From positions 1 to 64,000 of the forward strand of contig JAQGEQ010000357.1 of NCBI GenBank assembly GCA_034620365.1: a DNA stretch of 64,000 nucleotides. Reading direction: 5' to 3'. The notes below the pieces were generated by a model, which did no database searches, was not told the origin of the DNA, and worked only from the letters and a program-made list of their open reading frames with translations. This document shows, piece after piece, positions 1-11,264 of this stretch; within the stretch, counting starts at the first letter, position 1, and every line of letters begins with the position of its first letter. Origin of the DNA: Pegea sp. RAD2-039. Lineage: Eukaryota > Chordata > Thaliacea > Salpida > Salpidae. Position numbers and translations under genes: made by a program.

Positions 1-32
1 ATACTCCAAACGTTAGTCAGGAAGATAATTAA
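1..32 (+). CDS. Secreted peptide gene, copy 1 (3' end only)
   Basis: These are the last ten codons (the first cut by the window edge) and the TAA stop of the same small secreted peptide whose whole copies lie at 6005-6963 and 11388-12341. The visible residues TPNVSQEDN and the stop match both other copies, and the following ~890 bp matches their 3' flanks. The rest of the gene lies left of the window, so nothing can be said about its integrity. Confidence 0.75.
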   Translation, partial: TPNVSQEDN

Positions 33-925
33 TCTCTCAAAAAATTGCGACTTTCTGATTTTTCTCGCTTGAGACTTTTTCAGCAGTTCTTACATGAGCA
101 AGATGTAATTTATTTAATCAACATTCTGTCGATTATTATCTCTTTAATATTTTAATATAACTTTCATTTTGGTAACCTACTGTACATTTCACTCATAATT
201 ACAAATATTCTGATAAAAATAATTCTGTTGTAAAACCTTTCATCGTTATATGAATTTATATAATCATTAACAAAATAATATTAAAAAACTGAATGTGTAT
301 TTATTTATTTCTTTGTATTTCTTAAGTAAGAGACAATTGATGAAAACTAGATAGACGTGTTATTTATTAGTTATAAAAAGTGAAGTTAATTTTAAATTAA
401 TTTTTAGAAACAACTAAGTTTGGAAAAATTGTATTGATACTTAAATAGAAATCAGATGAATGTTTAAAGACGTTTTTATTGACAGCTGGAAACATCTATT
501 GATAGTCTAATCGTTAGTGTAGTTTAATAATAAAACGTTAGTACTACGGTAACACTCAAAGACCTGAAAAAATAGAGAATCAGTACTACAAAGTTTTAGT
601 TTTTTATTAAGTTTAGATAAACATGAAACCAGGAACCTCCCAAGGTGACTCGTTAACGTTGATGCTCTTCTACATCACTTTGTTGATATTTTTTAAACTA
701 CGAGACAGAGTACATGGCGGTTATAAGCATTAAACAAAACAGTAAGACAATTAATGTTGGGATACTAAATAAAACTGCGGAAAAGTTTTATTAAAAAGCT
801 GAAAAAATTCTCAGTAACCTTCCTAATACATCATCACTGTTCAACAACAGCCGTGGTACAAACTTAAGCTATCAATTCATTAAAACTTATTTCGAAAGTG
901 GAAAAGGAGAATCTCTATTTCAGTC
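33..925. repeat. 3' flank of tandem unit 1
   Basis: This non-coding stretch is closely similar to 6964-7640 (unit 2) and 12342-13194 (unit 3). Homology to unit 3 ends near a TATTTCAG string at about 925, equivalent to about 13194, which marks the right edge of the duplicated unit. It contains the 36-codon reading frame at 623-733, entered separately. Confidence 0.75.
623..733 (+). other. Short reverse-transcriptase-like relic frame, unit 1
   Basis: This is a 36-codon frame starting MKPGTSQGDSLTLMLFYI. The GTSQGDSL-LMLF part resembles the conserved QGxxLSPLLF block of reverse transcriptases, so it is probably a small fossil of a retroelement of uncertain family. The same frame is whole in unit 3 (12929-13039) with a few replacements, and in unit 2 it runs into LINE sequence at 7553. 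I see no promoter or other sign that it is a gene; the likeness rests on one short motif. Confidence 0.3.
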
Positions 926-1088
926 CAGAAACATTAAAATAAAAAATGTATTTGGATACTTCAGTACCTCTCCTGTTTGCTTTCCAAATATTTATACAAG
1001 TATTTCATCATCTCATTTTATTCTTTCATTAATCATCATAACCTTCAATACTTGTTCACTTTTATATATTTGTGCAGCTTATAGCTAA
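734..1088. other. Stretch without a recognised gene
   Basis: The first ~190 bp is shared with unit 3. The rest is unique AT-rich sequence leading to the receptor fragment. A TTTGTGCAG acceptor-like string lies just before that fragment, but a stop codon (1086-1088) separates it from the open frame. Confidence 0.4.
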
Positions 1089-1430
1089 TTGTTCCATGCC
1101 ACTAAGAAAAGCTCAAAATCTGTTAAACAAGCAAAAAATGCAAATCAAATGGGAAAAATGAAATTACGAGTTTTCCTCACCATTATAACAGATATGTTTT
1201 GTTGGTTACCAGTTATAATCATGTCTATTATAAGCTATAGTGGATACAAACTTGATGGTGATGTTCTTCCTTATTCTGCTATCATTATCCTACCAATCAA
1301 TAGTGCAATAAATCCAATCATTTATTCAGGTATCGATAAAACCATTACAAACTTCATTAAAATAAAATGTTTTAGAATCGAACAGGAGGAACATTTCAAA
1401 AAAAAAAAATTTTTAACGGAAAATTGTTAA
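1089..1430 (+). pseudogene. Relaxin-receptor-like GPCR fragment (TM6-TM7 and tail)
   Basis: An open frame of 113 codons encodes the end of a class A GPCR. It has a basic loop-3 stretch, a TM6 with the core TDMFCWLPVIIMSII, an extracellular loop, and a TM7 with LPINSAINPIIYS carrying the NPxxY motif. A short Lys-rich tail follows. The FCW-P TM6 and ILPINSAINPI TM7 are most like the leucine-rich-repeat relaxin receptors (RXFP/LGR type C). No TM1-TM5 and no usable splice into the frame were found: a TAA at 1086-1088 precedes it in frame. I read it as a stranded terminal exon or pseudogene trapped between peptide unit 1 and the LINE. It could still be the last exon of a gene whose upstream part is out of view. 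Confidence 0.6.
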
Positions 1431-1579
1431 ATCTTTTTTAACAAGATTTTTGTTGTTGTCATCATATATAAAATAATTTTTAGTTGTTGTGTTTCTTTAT
1501 CTGTAATCAGATTTTGTTTTGTTTTGTGATTTGATTTTTTGTAAAATATTGATTTTATATTCTACTGTAAATTACAAGT

Positions 1580-4500
1580 CACATGGGCCTCGGTGGTCGT
1601 TAATCCCGGTTCTGACGAAAATGCTAACATGGTGCAGATGCTTACCGAGAAGGTCACCGACACGCACAAAAAACTCACTTTAGACCGTGAGGACGGAGAA
1701 AACAGTGTCATCATCTTTAATGTCTCTGAAACTGATAAAGATGATGAAAGTAAGTTTTTTAATCAAATGTGCTCTCAAAGCCTTAATTTTGTCAACGTTC
1801 CAAAGGTATCAATGACTAGACTTGGAGCAAAAAGCTCAGATCATCAAAGACCGTTGAAGGTGTCCTTTCAGGAAAGTTGGGACAAACACAAGTTTCTTAC
1901 CAATCTGTATAAGCTAAAGCTCGAGAAAAAATTCGAGAGCATTAGAGTAGCACATGATATGTGTGAAGATGATCGCTTAGAAAAGAAGAGTATAACCGAA
2001 ATCACAAGGAACAACCAACTGATTTCAAATAAAAAGTTCGAGGTCCACCAGGGACTTTGAGAATTTTCAAGGTTTCTTCAAAAAATGGAAGTGGAAAATA
2101 ATCACTGGGCCCACATCTTCTTTTTTCAAACTCTTTCCGCACACAATTGTGAACACTCAAGATATCAACTTACAGAAGCCCATCATCAAATCTTACAAGC
2201 ATCAAAGAGACAATTCTTCTGTCACATTAGGTATGTTCTTCAACGCACAGTTGATTATTAACAAAATTTTTCAATTGAAAGCTCGTTTGCATTTCCGAGA
2301 TTTCACATTTGTTTTTATTACTGAAACTTGGTTGAAACGGTTTTATCCTGATTCTTTTCTGGTTGACGGTAATATTTTTTATGTTTTGCGTTGTGATAGA
2401 CTGTATGATAGAGGCGGCGGTGTTTGCGTAATTTACAAAACATCGCTTGCACCCAAGATCACTAGAATTCAGATCAATCCCATTAATTGTCCAGGGTTTG
2501 AGATTATCGCTTTGGATTTTCACTACTCAAAGTCCAAAGTTTATCGTTTTATATCTACCTATCTACCACCCTCTAAAGCTAATGATGAGGTTACTGTTAA
2601 GGCCTTATTGAAAGCTCTGAAGAGTGTTGTGTGTCCTAAATTATATATTTTTGGGGATTTTAATTTTGGTAAAATTAATTGGAATAACCCGAATTTAGCA
2701 TTTAGTGGAAAATCGTTTAACTTGGATAGCGATAGTACTACTTCACCCTTTCTAAGTCATTCCTTTGTAAGATTCCTCAATGCCAATAATCTATCTCAAA
2801 TGGTTACTTTTCCGACCCAAGTTAGTGGTAATACTTTGGATCTTCTTATCACATCAAAACCCGAGAAAATTATCTACATTGATCAAAAAGAACTTTTTGC
2901 TTTGACATGCGATCACAATATAATTGAATTCAAGCTCCATCAAACTCTTTTATGAACGTTAAAACCTCAAGCAAAAGAAATTCTTACTGTGGAAATTATA
3001 ATGACATTAACAAGTTTCTATCAGATGTTGACTGGATTTGTGTTTTCAACTCTTCCGACAACATCAATACTATTTACTCAAGGTTTACTAACATCGCTAA
3101 AGAGTCAATTGAAAAATTCATAACATTTTATAGAATAAATAAAAAACCAAATTTGCCCAAAAATTTAAAGAATTTACAACATTTTAAAAAACCTCCTATA
3201 CAAACAAGCTAAAACAGACCCTTCCATCAAATCTCTGTACAAAGATCTTTGTATAGTTTACAAGAAATCTATTTCTAATTTCTATTTGGGAAAAGAAAGT
3301 GCAGTTTTATCTTCACTTTGCAAGAAAACGTTTTTTGGTTTCATAAATCGCAAGCTTAAGGCGAAATCTCAAATACCTCCCCTAATTGATAACAGCGACC
3401 AGAAAATAAAGCTGAGTTGCTAAGCAATCAGTTTAATAGCGTTTTCATAACCGATGATGGCAATACTCCTTCTCTCTTCTACTCAGACATTCTTACAAAT
3501 GTCTCTGAGATGTGAGATCTTGACATAACGGTCAATATGGTATCTAAGGCTATTTCTTCTTTAAAATCATCAGTTTCCAACACCCCAGATCAGATCCCAG
3601 CTTTGTTTTTAAGAAAAACTAATTCCTCTTTAACACTACCTTTATCGCTTTTCTTTAACATGACTCTGAGGCGAGGAAGAGTTCCACAAATTTGGAAGAA
3701 AGCTATTATTAGTCCAATTCAAAAAAAGGATCCCACAAACACTGCACTTAACTACAGGCCAGTTTCGCTGACTTCAGCTATCTGCAGAACTCAAGAGCAT
3801 ATCATTCACAATCATATGACCAGTCATTTGATGGAGCACCATCTAACACCTGATGTCCAACATGGCTTTGTGAAACGGAGATCTTCCCTGACTCAATATC
3901 ACACTTTTCTTAATGAACTTACAGCTCATTAAGAAAAGTAACACTCGCTGTGACATCATATATCTCGATTTTGCTAAGACGTTTGATTCTGTCACACACT
4001 AGGCTCGTTACTGTATTGAAAAACTTAAAAATCAACAGCTTTATCTTACAGTGGATTGAAGATTACCTATCTGGTAGAAAGTCTGAACTTATAACTTTTT
4101 CTCGTAAACCAGCTGTAAATTGCTTGAGCCGATACTCCATCAATAGATTTATTATTCAACGAGTATCTTCGGTCCTAGGCCTTGGCATTACTCTATCATC
4201 TGACTTTAAATAGCACAATTATGTTTCCGAAATCTTTGGAAAATCAGTCAACTTTCTCTTCAATATTATAAAAACCATTAATTCTAATAATCAATGTTTT
4301 TTTATCAGTCTTTTCAAATTGTACTTACGTCCAATTCTTGAATACAATGTCAGTGCATGGATGCCATATCAAGTTAGTGATATTAAAAACATCGAATCTG
4401 TTCAGGCCACATTTACAAGATTAGTATGTAGGAAGCTTAATATTAAATATGATAGTTATAAAAATCGTCTCAGTCTTTTCAATTTAGATACTTTGGAAAT

Positions 4501-4998
4501 CCGACGGATTAAATAAGACTTAATTCTTATTTTTAAAATTTTCCACTATTTAATTGACATTCATTTTTATGATTTGTTTTCCATTAGTCCTTCCCCAAGT
4601 TATATTAAAGCAGACGACAGACATTACACGTTAATAAGCCTATATCACCTACTACATCGGTCAGAGCAATTTTTTCTCGTAAGGTACAATTAATACATGG
4701 AATTAGCTGCCACCAGACATTGCCATGTCGAAGTCACTCGCATTGTTCAAGCAAAAGTTAAACCGTTATAATATTGCCAACATTATCGTTTCTAAACTGT
4801 GATTTTTTTCTCTTTCTTATATTATTAACATTCCATGTAATTAATCACTGTTATATGTTTTAAATGATATCGAAATACCATGTGTTACATCTTTTACTTT
4901 CTATATTTTTGGCTAAATAGATGTTATTTGTGAGAATGTTTGTTAGCGAGAGATGCTCTTTACAGGTACAGTTTGCATTTATTGAAATAAATAAATAA
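1580..4998 (+). mobile_element. CR1-like LINE, copy 1 (decayed, near full length)
   Basis: A non-LTR retrotransposon of the CR1/Jockey-type group. ORF1 (1593-2060, 155 codons) has the usual LINE ORF1 core (VIIFNVSE, RPLKVSF, IRVAHDM-DDR). ORF2 starts near 2149 with an apurinic endonuclease (TETWL, GGGVCVIY, FGDFNFGKINW, LDLLIT, TCDHNIIEF). Reverse-transcriptase blocks follow (KKAIISPIQKKD, NYRPVSLTSAICR), then the C-terminal stretch LRPILEYNVSAWMPYQVSDI. The 3' end is TTGAAATAAATAAATAAAC. ORF2 is broken into five frames. The segment equal to 9198-9468 of copy 2, which holds the YADD catalytic motif, is deleted here, so the copy cannot be active. The 5' end is uncertain by tens of bases. Confidence 0.85.
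1593..2060 (+). CDS. LINE ORF1 protein (copy 1)
   Basis: A 155-codon frame opened by a non-ATG codon, so the true start is unclear. Its features are those of LINE ORF1 RNA-binding proteins: an NVIIFNVSETDKDDE-like block, MTRLGAK, RPLKVSFQ, and a charged C-terminal region with IRVAHDMCEDDR. It is the only intact-looking frame of copy 1 and has no counterpart in copy 2, which lost this region. Its function would be nucleic-acid binding in retrotransposition. Confidence 0.6.
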   Translation: MVVNPGSDENANMVQMLTEKVTDTHKKLTLDREDGENSVIIFNVSETDKDDESKFFNQMCSQSLNFVNVPKVSMTRLGAKSSDHQRPLKVSFQESWDKHKFLTNLYKLKLEKKFESIRVAHDMCEDDRLEKKSITEITRNNQLISNKKFEVHQGL

Positions 4999-5093
4999 AC
5001 CAAACAAAAGCTGAAAAAAGTCAAAATATCTTAAAAAAGATTTAAATTTAGGAAGACTAATTCAAGTTGAAAATTTTAAGTAAATCAAAAGAT
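4999..5093. repeat. Inverted repeat, left arm, unit 2
   Basis: The core 5010-5093 is the reverse complement of 5881-5964 with about 8 mismatches in 84 bp. Similarity continues outward for about 12 more bases (AACCAAACAAAAGCTG against AACCAAAAAAATGCTG). The arms are separated by about 790 bp. The left arm starts directly after the LINE 3' tail. The same pair is present in unit 3. Confidence 0.8.
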
Positions 5094-5750
5094 AATGCTA
5101 AAAAGAATAAGGTTAAAAATCAATATATTTTTAAAACGTTTTAATTTTAGGAAAAGAAAAATAACAAGCTTAAGCGAAACTTTTTAACTAAATTATTTAG
5201 TTCAGTTTTCACCCAAAAACGAAGATTTAGCACAAAGAGTTGATTTGTATAAAATTAGAGATATGTTTAAAGCTGATATAAACATTAGTTTATAAGAAAC
5301 ATTTATAAAATGTAATCAATCTAAAGTTTATTAATTAAAAATTGATAAACATGAAATTAATACAATTATTGTAATGCCTTATTCAGAACAGGAAATAATT
5401 AAATTTGAAAATAGTATAAACAGAAAAAATGCTTGCTATCTTTTATATGATTAACATCAGGTCATGATTTTTAAAGAAAAATTGTTTTATTTTAAGAATT
5501 ATAAAAGTACTTTCACAGTGAGGTTTGTGATTTGAAGTTTCGATACATAACACTTAAAAAATATTTTTAGAAAAGAGGAGAGAATATAAAAACCTATCAG
5601 CCTCTTAAAAATTTGTTTATAAATTATTGAAATTTTTTAATTAAACAATTGCGAAAATTCTACTTCTTTTATGTTTATTTATTTAAATTTCTGAACTTTA
5701 AAATATTTACATTTCATGAAATATCTTATAAACAAGTTCTTCTCAAAATC
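5094..5750. other. Upstream region of peptide gene copy 2, between inverted-repeat arms
   Basis: Conserved with 10478-11134 of unit 3. It contains the remains of a 66-codon Lys-rich frame that is open only in unit 3 (10479-10679), where it ends with FSPKNEDLAQRIELFECRDM. Here an early stop interrupts it. I do not recognise it, and it may be decayed coding sequence. Confidence 0.4.
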
Positions 5751-5790
5751 ATATATATATATCAGCTCTAAAAGCATATCTTCATTCAGT
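5751..5790 (+). promoter_or_regulatory. Core promoter, peptide gene copy 2
   Basis: A TATATATATATAT stretch (about 5751-5762) lies 25-30 bp before a TCATTCAGT string (5782-5790) that fits an initiator. Both are unchanged in unit 3 (11136-11147 and downstream). This would give a ~215-nt 5' UTR that contains the right inverted-repeat arm. Start site inferred, not shown. Confidence 0.5.
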
Positions 5791-5880
5791 TCGTTTCTTC
5801 TTTTATTGTCGAAACTGAACAAATTTGCTTTTCTTCAAAAACTGCAAGCTTGCAAAACTGATCATTAATTTTTCATGTCT

Positions 5881-5977
5881 ATCTTTTAATCTATTTAAAA
5901 ATTTTAACTTGAATTAGTTTTCCTAAATTTAAGTCTTTTTTAAGATATTTTGATTTTTTTCAGCATTTTTTTGGTTG
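5881..5977. repeat. Inverted repeat, right arm, unit 2
   Basis: This is the partner of 4999-5093. It lies between the predicted transcription start and the ATG at 6005, so it would be in the 5' UTR, while the left arm would be upstream of the transcript. Confidence 0.8.
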
Positions 5978-6004
5978 ATAAAAGTAAATATCTTAAAACT
6001 AACA

Positions 6005-6963
6005 ATGAAGCTAATTATTATGATGATTTTGTTGGCATCAGTCAATCTTTCATATCAGGTTTGTAACTTAAAATCAATTTATTTGTAGAAATATTCTTGC
6101 AGCTTTTTTTTGTCATATTTTTATTGTTAAATTTCAAATATTAAAAAAATTTACTTATTAATTTATTTATAAACAGTTTTCTAAAAATTGTTGTTTCAAT
6201 TTCAGCTATTTGAAGTAAACGACATCTACGAAAATAGGCCATATCTTACTGCTGAGGTATAAAACACCAATTTTTACTTTTCAAGTTGATTATGTTTATA
6301 TAATTTAAATGTTTTATCACATTATATGTCTTCAACTAGCTGATCTGTTCTTCATTAACACAGATTTTATACTTTCTTCTTGTTTTTATAAAATGATTGA
6401 TTATGAATATTTTGAATGCTCTAAATCTAACCAAAAACTTGGTGCAGGAAGTTTAAACTCAACCTCTCTTTTTCATCTTTACTATCAGTGCTTTTGTCAC
6501 TTTACTGTTTACGGCATTAGTTAAACAGCATACGATGATTTAATTACTGAATAAAGTATATTTTTTTATAAAATCCAATTTGAACATCGTATCACTTTGA
6601 TCAGTAAACTTCGTTTGACGACAATACCAATCTAAAAGCAATTTTACTTACAGATAAATCTTGTTTAGTATTTGAAAGAGCTTAAGAAATACTTAACTGT
6701 ATCAACCGTTATTGAAGCTTCTATGATATCACAAAAATATGTTTAAAAACTTCTAACTTTTTCAGCAAGTCTTGGCACATTTCAATGATAAAACTGGTAA
6801 ACTGAAAGAAATCTTGCAAGGGAGAAACGTTTTGGTCGGTTCACCAGAGGATTTTGTTGATAAACTTGCTCAAGAAACAAGTAAGAAAAGCAAGGAGAGT
6901 TTTGGATCAGTGTATATTAGAGGAAGGAAATATACTCCAAACGTTAGTCAGGAAGATAATTAA
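6005..6963 (+). CDS. Small secreted peptide, copy 2 (100 aa, 3 exons)
   Basis: Exons are 6005-6058, 6206-6256 and 6766-6963, all phase 0 with GT-AG introns. The product starts MKLIIMMILLASVNLSYQ, a clear signal peptide filling exon 1. Exon 2 encodes LFEVNDIYENRPYLTAE. Exon 3 encodes a 65-residue charged, cysteine-free segment (QVLAHFNDKTGKLKEILQG... to SQEDN). The mature peptide is about 80 residues and Lys-rich; I do not recognise the family. The gene sits in a tandem unit with a TATA-type promoter. Copy 3 has the same exon 3 protein sequence but two changes in exon 2 (E to Q, R to S). The structure strongly suggests a secreted effector, structural or signalling peptide; no function can be assigned. 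Confidence 0.82.
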
Positions 6964-7643
6964 TGTCTCAAAAAATTGTGACTTTCTGATTTTTCTCGCT
7001 TGAGACTTCTTCAGTAGTTCTTACATGAGCAAGATGTAATTTATTTAATCAACATTCTGTCGATTATTATTTCTTTATTCTTTTAATATAACTTTGATTT
7101 AGGTAACCTACTGTACATTTTACTCATAATTACAAATATTCTGATAAAAATAATTCTGTTGTAAAACCTTTCATCGTTATATGAATTTATATAATCATTA
7201 ATGAAATAATATTAAAAAATTTGATTGTATATTTATCTATTTATATTTTTTAAATAGGAGACAATTGATGAAAACTAGATAGATGTGTTATTCATTAGTT
7301 ATAAAAATTAAAGTTATTTTCAAATTGATTTTTAGAAACAACTAAGTTTTGAAAAATTGTATTGATACTTAAATAGAAATCAGATGAATGTTTAAAGACT
7401 TTTTTATTGACAGTTGGAAACATCTATTGATAGCTATCTTTAGTTGTGTAGTTTAAAATAAAACGTTAGTACTACGGTAAACTCCAAAGACCATGAAAAA
7501 ATAAGAAAGTCAGTACTACAAAGTTTTAGTTTTTTATTAAGTTTAGATAAACATGAAACCAGGAACCTCCCAAGGTGACTCGTTAACGTTGATGCTCTTC
7601 TACATCATTTTAATGATATCATTTAAACTACGAGACAGAGTAC
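6964..7643. repeat. 3' flank of tandem unit 2
   Basis: Matches 33-712 and 12342-13020. It ends abruptly inside the short relic frame (7553 onward), where a deletion has joined it to the LINE endonuclease at about 7644. Confidence 0.7.
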
Positions 7644-10384
7644 AAAGTCAAAATTCAAAGTCCAAAGTTTATCGTTTTATACGTACCTATCTACCACCCT
7701 CTAAAGCTAATGATGAGGTTACTGTTAAGGCCTTATTGAAGGCTCTGAAGAGTGTTGTGTGTCCTAAGTTATATATTTTTGGGGATTTTAATTTTGGTAA
7801 AATTAATTGGAACAACCCGAATTTAGCATTTAGTGGAAAATCCTTTTACTTGGGTAGCGATAATACTAATTCACCCTTTCTAAGTCATACCTTTGTAAGC
7901 TTTCTCAATGCCAATAATCTATCTCAAATGGTTACTTTTCCGACCCAAGTTAGTGGTAATACTTTGGATCTTCTTATCACATCAAAACCCGAGAACATTA
8001 TCTACGTTGATCAAAAAGAACCTTTTGCTTTGACATGCGATCATAATATGATTGAATTCAAGCTCCACCAAACTTTTTTATGAACGTTAAAACTTCAAGC
8101 AAAAGAAATTCTTATTGTGGAATTTATAATGGCATTAACAAGTTTCTATCAGATGTTGACCGGATTTCTGTTTTCAACTCTTCCGAAGACATCAATACTA
8201 TTTAGTCAAGGTTTACTAACATCGTTAAAGGGTCAATCGAAAAATTCTTACCTTTTGATAGAGCCAACAAAATACCACATTTGCCTAGATTTTTAAGGAA
8301 TTTACAACATTTAAAAAACCTCCTATACAAACAAACTAAAACAAACCCTTCCATCAAATCTCTGTACAAAGATCTTTGTATAGTTTACAAGAATTCTATT
8401 TCTAATTTCTATTTGGGAGAGAAAGTACAGTTTTATCTTCACTTTGCATGAAAACGTTCTTTGGTTTCATAAATCGCAAGCTTAAGGCGAGATCTCTAAT
8501 TGATAACAGCGACCAGCTTGTGATGGAACCAGAAAATAAAGCTGAGTTGCTAAACAATCAGTTTAACAGCTTTTTCATAACCGATGATAGCAATAATCCT
8601 TCTCTCTCCTGCTCCAACAATATTACAAATGTCTCTGAGATGTGAGATCTTGACATAACGGTCAATATGGTATCTAAGGCTATTTCTTCTTTAAAATCAT
8701 CAGTTTCCAACACCCCAGATCAGATCCCAGCTTTGATTTTAAGAAAAACTAATTCCTCCTTATCACTACCTTTATCGCTTTTCTTTAACATGACTCTGAG
8801 GCGAGGAAGACTTCCACAAATTTGAAAGAAAGCTATTATTAGTCCAATTCATAAAACGGGTCCCACAAACACTGCACTTAACTACAGGCCAATTTCGCTG
8901 ACTTCAGTTATCTGCAGAGCTCAAGAGCATATCATTCACAATCATATGACCAGTCATTTGATGGAGCACCATCTAATATCTGATGTCCAACATGGTTTCG
9001 TGAAACGGAGATCTTCCCTGACTCAACATCGCACTTTTCTTAATGAACAGCTCATTAAGAAAAGTAAGACTCCCTGTGACTTCATATACCTCGATTTTGC
9101 TAAGACGTTTGATTCTGTCACACACTAGGTTCGTTATTGTATTGAAAAACTTACAAATCAACAGCTTTATCTTACAGTGGATTGAAGATTACCTATCTGG
9201 TAGAACCCAACAAACTCGTGTAAAAAGATCTTTATCTACTTTTGTTCAAATCACTAGTGGTGTTCCTCAGGGTTCTGTTCTGGGTCCCCTTCTTTTTTAA
9301 TTCTCATCGAAGACCTTATCAGAAGATTAGTAGCAGTAGATGATGTCAGAGTGTTTGTGTATGCAGATGATATCAAGCTTTTATCTTGTAATCCCTCAAA
9401 ACTTCAAACTGCACTACACACTGTAGAAAACTGGTGTACGAATTGGTAGCTCAGAATACAGCCCACAAAGTCTGAACTGTTTTCTCCTAAACCAGCTGTA
9501 AATTGCTTGAACCGATACTCTATCAATAGATTTATTATTTAACGAGTATCTTCGGTCCTAGGCCTTGGCATTACTCTATCATCTGACTTTAAATAGCACA
9601 ATTATGTTTCCAAAATCTTTGGGAAATCAATCAACCTTGTCTTCCTTATTATAAAGACCTTTAATTCTAAGAATCAATGTTTTTTTATCAATCTTTTCAA
9701 ATTGTACTTACGTCCAATTCTTGAATACAATGTCAGTGCATGGATGCCATATCAAGTAAGTGATATTAAAAAAATCGAATTTGTTCAGGCCATATATACA
9801 AGATTAGTATGTAGTAAACTTAATATTAAATATGATAGTTATAAACATCGTCTCAGTCTTTTCAATTTAGATACTTTGGAAATCTGACGGATCAAATACG
9901 ACTTAATTCTTATTTTTAAAATTTTCCACTATTTAATTGACATTCATTTTGATGATTTGTTTTCCATTAGTCCTTCTCCAATTTATATTAAAGCAAACGA
10001 CATACATTACACGTTAATAAGCCTATATCACCTAGTACATCGGTCAGAGCAATTTTTTTCTCATATAGTACAATTAATACATGGAACTAGCTGCCATCAG
10101 ACATTTCCATGTCGAAGTCACTAGTATTGTTCAAGCAGAAGTTAAACCGCTATAATATTGCCACCATTATCATTTCTAAACTGTGATTTTTCTCTTTCTT
10201 ATATTATTAATATTCGATGTAATTAATCACTGTTATATGTTTTAAATGATATCGAAATACCATGTGTTACATCTTTTACTTTCTATATTTTTGGCTAAAT
10301 AGATGTTATTTGTGAGAATGTGTGTTAGCGAGAGGTGCTCTTTTCAGGTACCCCCCTTCGCATTTATTGAAATAAATAAATAAA
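7644..10384 (+). mobile_element. CR1-like LINE, copy 2 (5'-deleted)
   Basis: The same element as at 1580-4998, here starting inside the endonuclease domain. The endonuclease end reads on to 8083 in a 176-codon frame that begins in flanking sequence at 7553 (MKPGTSQGDS then KSKVYRFIRTYLPPS). RT remains follow: FVQITSGVPQGSVLGPLLF near 9240-9298, and VYADDIKLL near 9357, which copy 1 lacks. The C-terminal LRPILEYNVSAWMPYQVSDI and the TTGAAATAAATAAATAAAC tail are present. Several frameshifts and stops make it inactive. Both copies have the same 3' junction with the AACCAAA flank, so they descend from one insertion duplicated with the unit. Confidence 0.85.
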
Positions 10385-10477
10385 CCAAAAAAAGCTAAAA
10401 AAAATCAAAATATCTTAAAAAAGATTTAGATTTAGGAAGACTAATTCAAGTTGAAAATTTTAAGTAAATTAAAAGAT
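10385..10477. repeat. Inverted repeat, left arm, unit 3
   Basis: Core 10394-10477 pairs with 11265-11347; same design as unit 2. Confidence 0.78.
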
Positions 10478-11135
10478 AATGCTGAAAAGAATAAGGTTAA
10501 AAATCAAAATATTTTTAAAACGTTTTAATTTTAGGAAAAGAGAAATAAAAAGCTTAAGCGAAACTTTTTCACTAAATTATTCAGTTCAGTTTTCACCCAA
10601 AAACGAAGATTTAGCACAAAGAATTGAGTTGTTTGAATGTAGAGATATGTTTAAAGCTGATATAAACATTATTTTATAAGAAACATTTATGAAATGTAAT
10701 CAATCTAAAGTTTATTAATTAAAAATTGATAAACATGAAATTAATACAATTATTGTAATGCCTCATTCAGAACAGGAAATAATTAAATTTGAAAAGAGTA
10801 TAAACAGAAAAAATGCTTGCTATCTTTTATATGATTAACATCAGGTCCTGATTTTTAAAGAAAAAATGTTTTATTTTAAGAATTATAAAAGTACTTTCAC
10901 AGTGAGGTTTGTGTTTTGAAGTTTCGATACATAACACTTAAAAAATACTTTTAGAAAAGAGGAGAGAATATAAAAACCTATCAACCTCTTAAAAATTTGT
11001 TTACAAATTATTGAAATTTTTTAATTAAACAATTGCGAAAAATCTACTTCTTTTATGTTTATTTATTTAAATTTCTGAACTTTAAAATATTTACATTTCA
11101 TGAAATATCTTATAAACAAGTTCTTCTCAAAATCA
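10478..11135. other. Upstream region of peptide gene copy 3
   Basis: The counterpart of 5094-5750. A 66-codon frame (10479-10679, starting MLKRIRLKIKIFLKRF) is open here but broken in unit 2. It is basic, unrecognised and has no visible gene context, so it is not called as a gene. Confidence 0.35.
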
Positions 11136-11175
11136 TATATATATATCAGCTCTAAAAGCATATCTTCATTCAGTT
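11136..11175 (+). promoter_or_regulatory. Core promoter, peptide gene copy 3
   Basis: TATATATATATAT at about 11136-11147 and the TCATTCAGT initiator-like string are identical to unit 2. Conservation between copies supports it, though recent duplication alone would also explain the identity. Confidence 0.48.
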
Positions 11176-11264
11176 CGTTTCTTCTTTTATTGTGGAAACT
11201 GAACAATTTTGCTTTTCTTCAAAAACTGCAAGCTTGCAAAACTGATAATTAATTTTTCATGTCT

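Noticed and set aside
6309-6524. 71-codon frame in intron 2 of the peptide gene, also in copy 3
   Set aside because: Similarity follows from recent duplication; the frame has no conserved features and sits in an intron.
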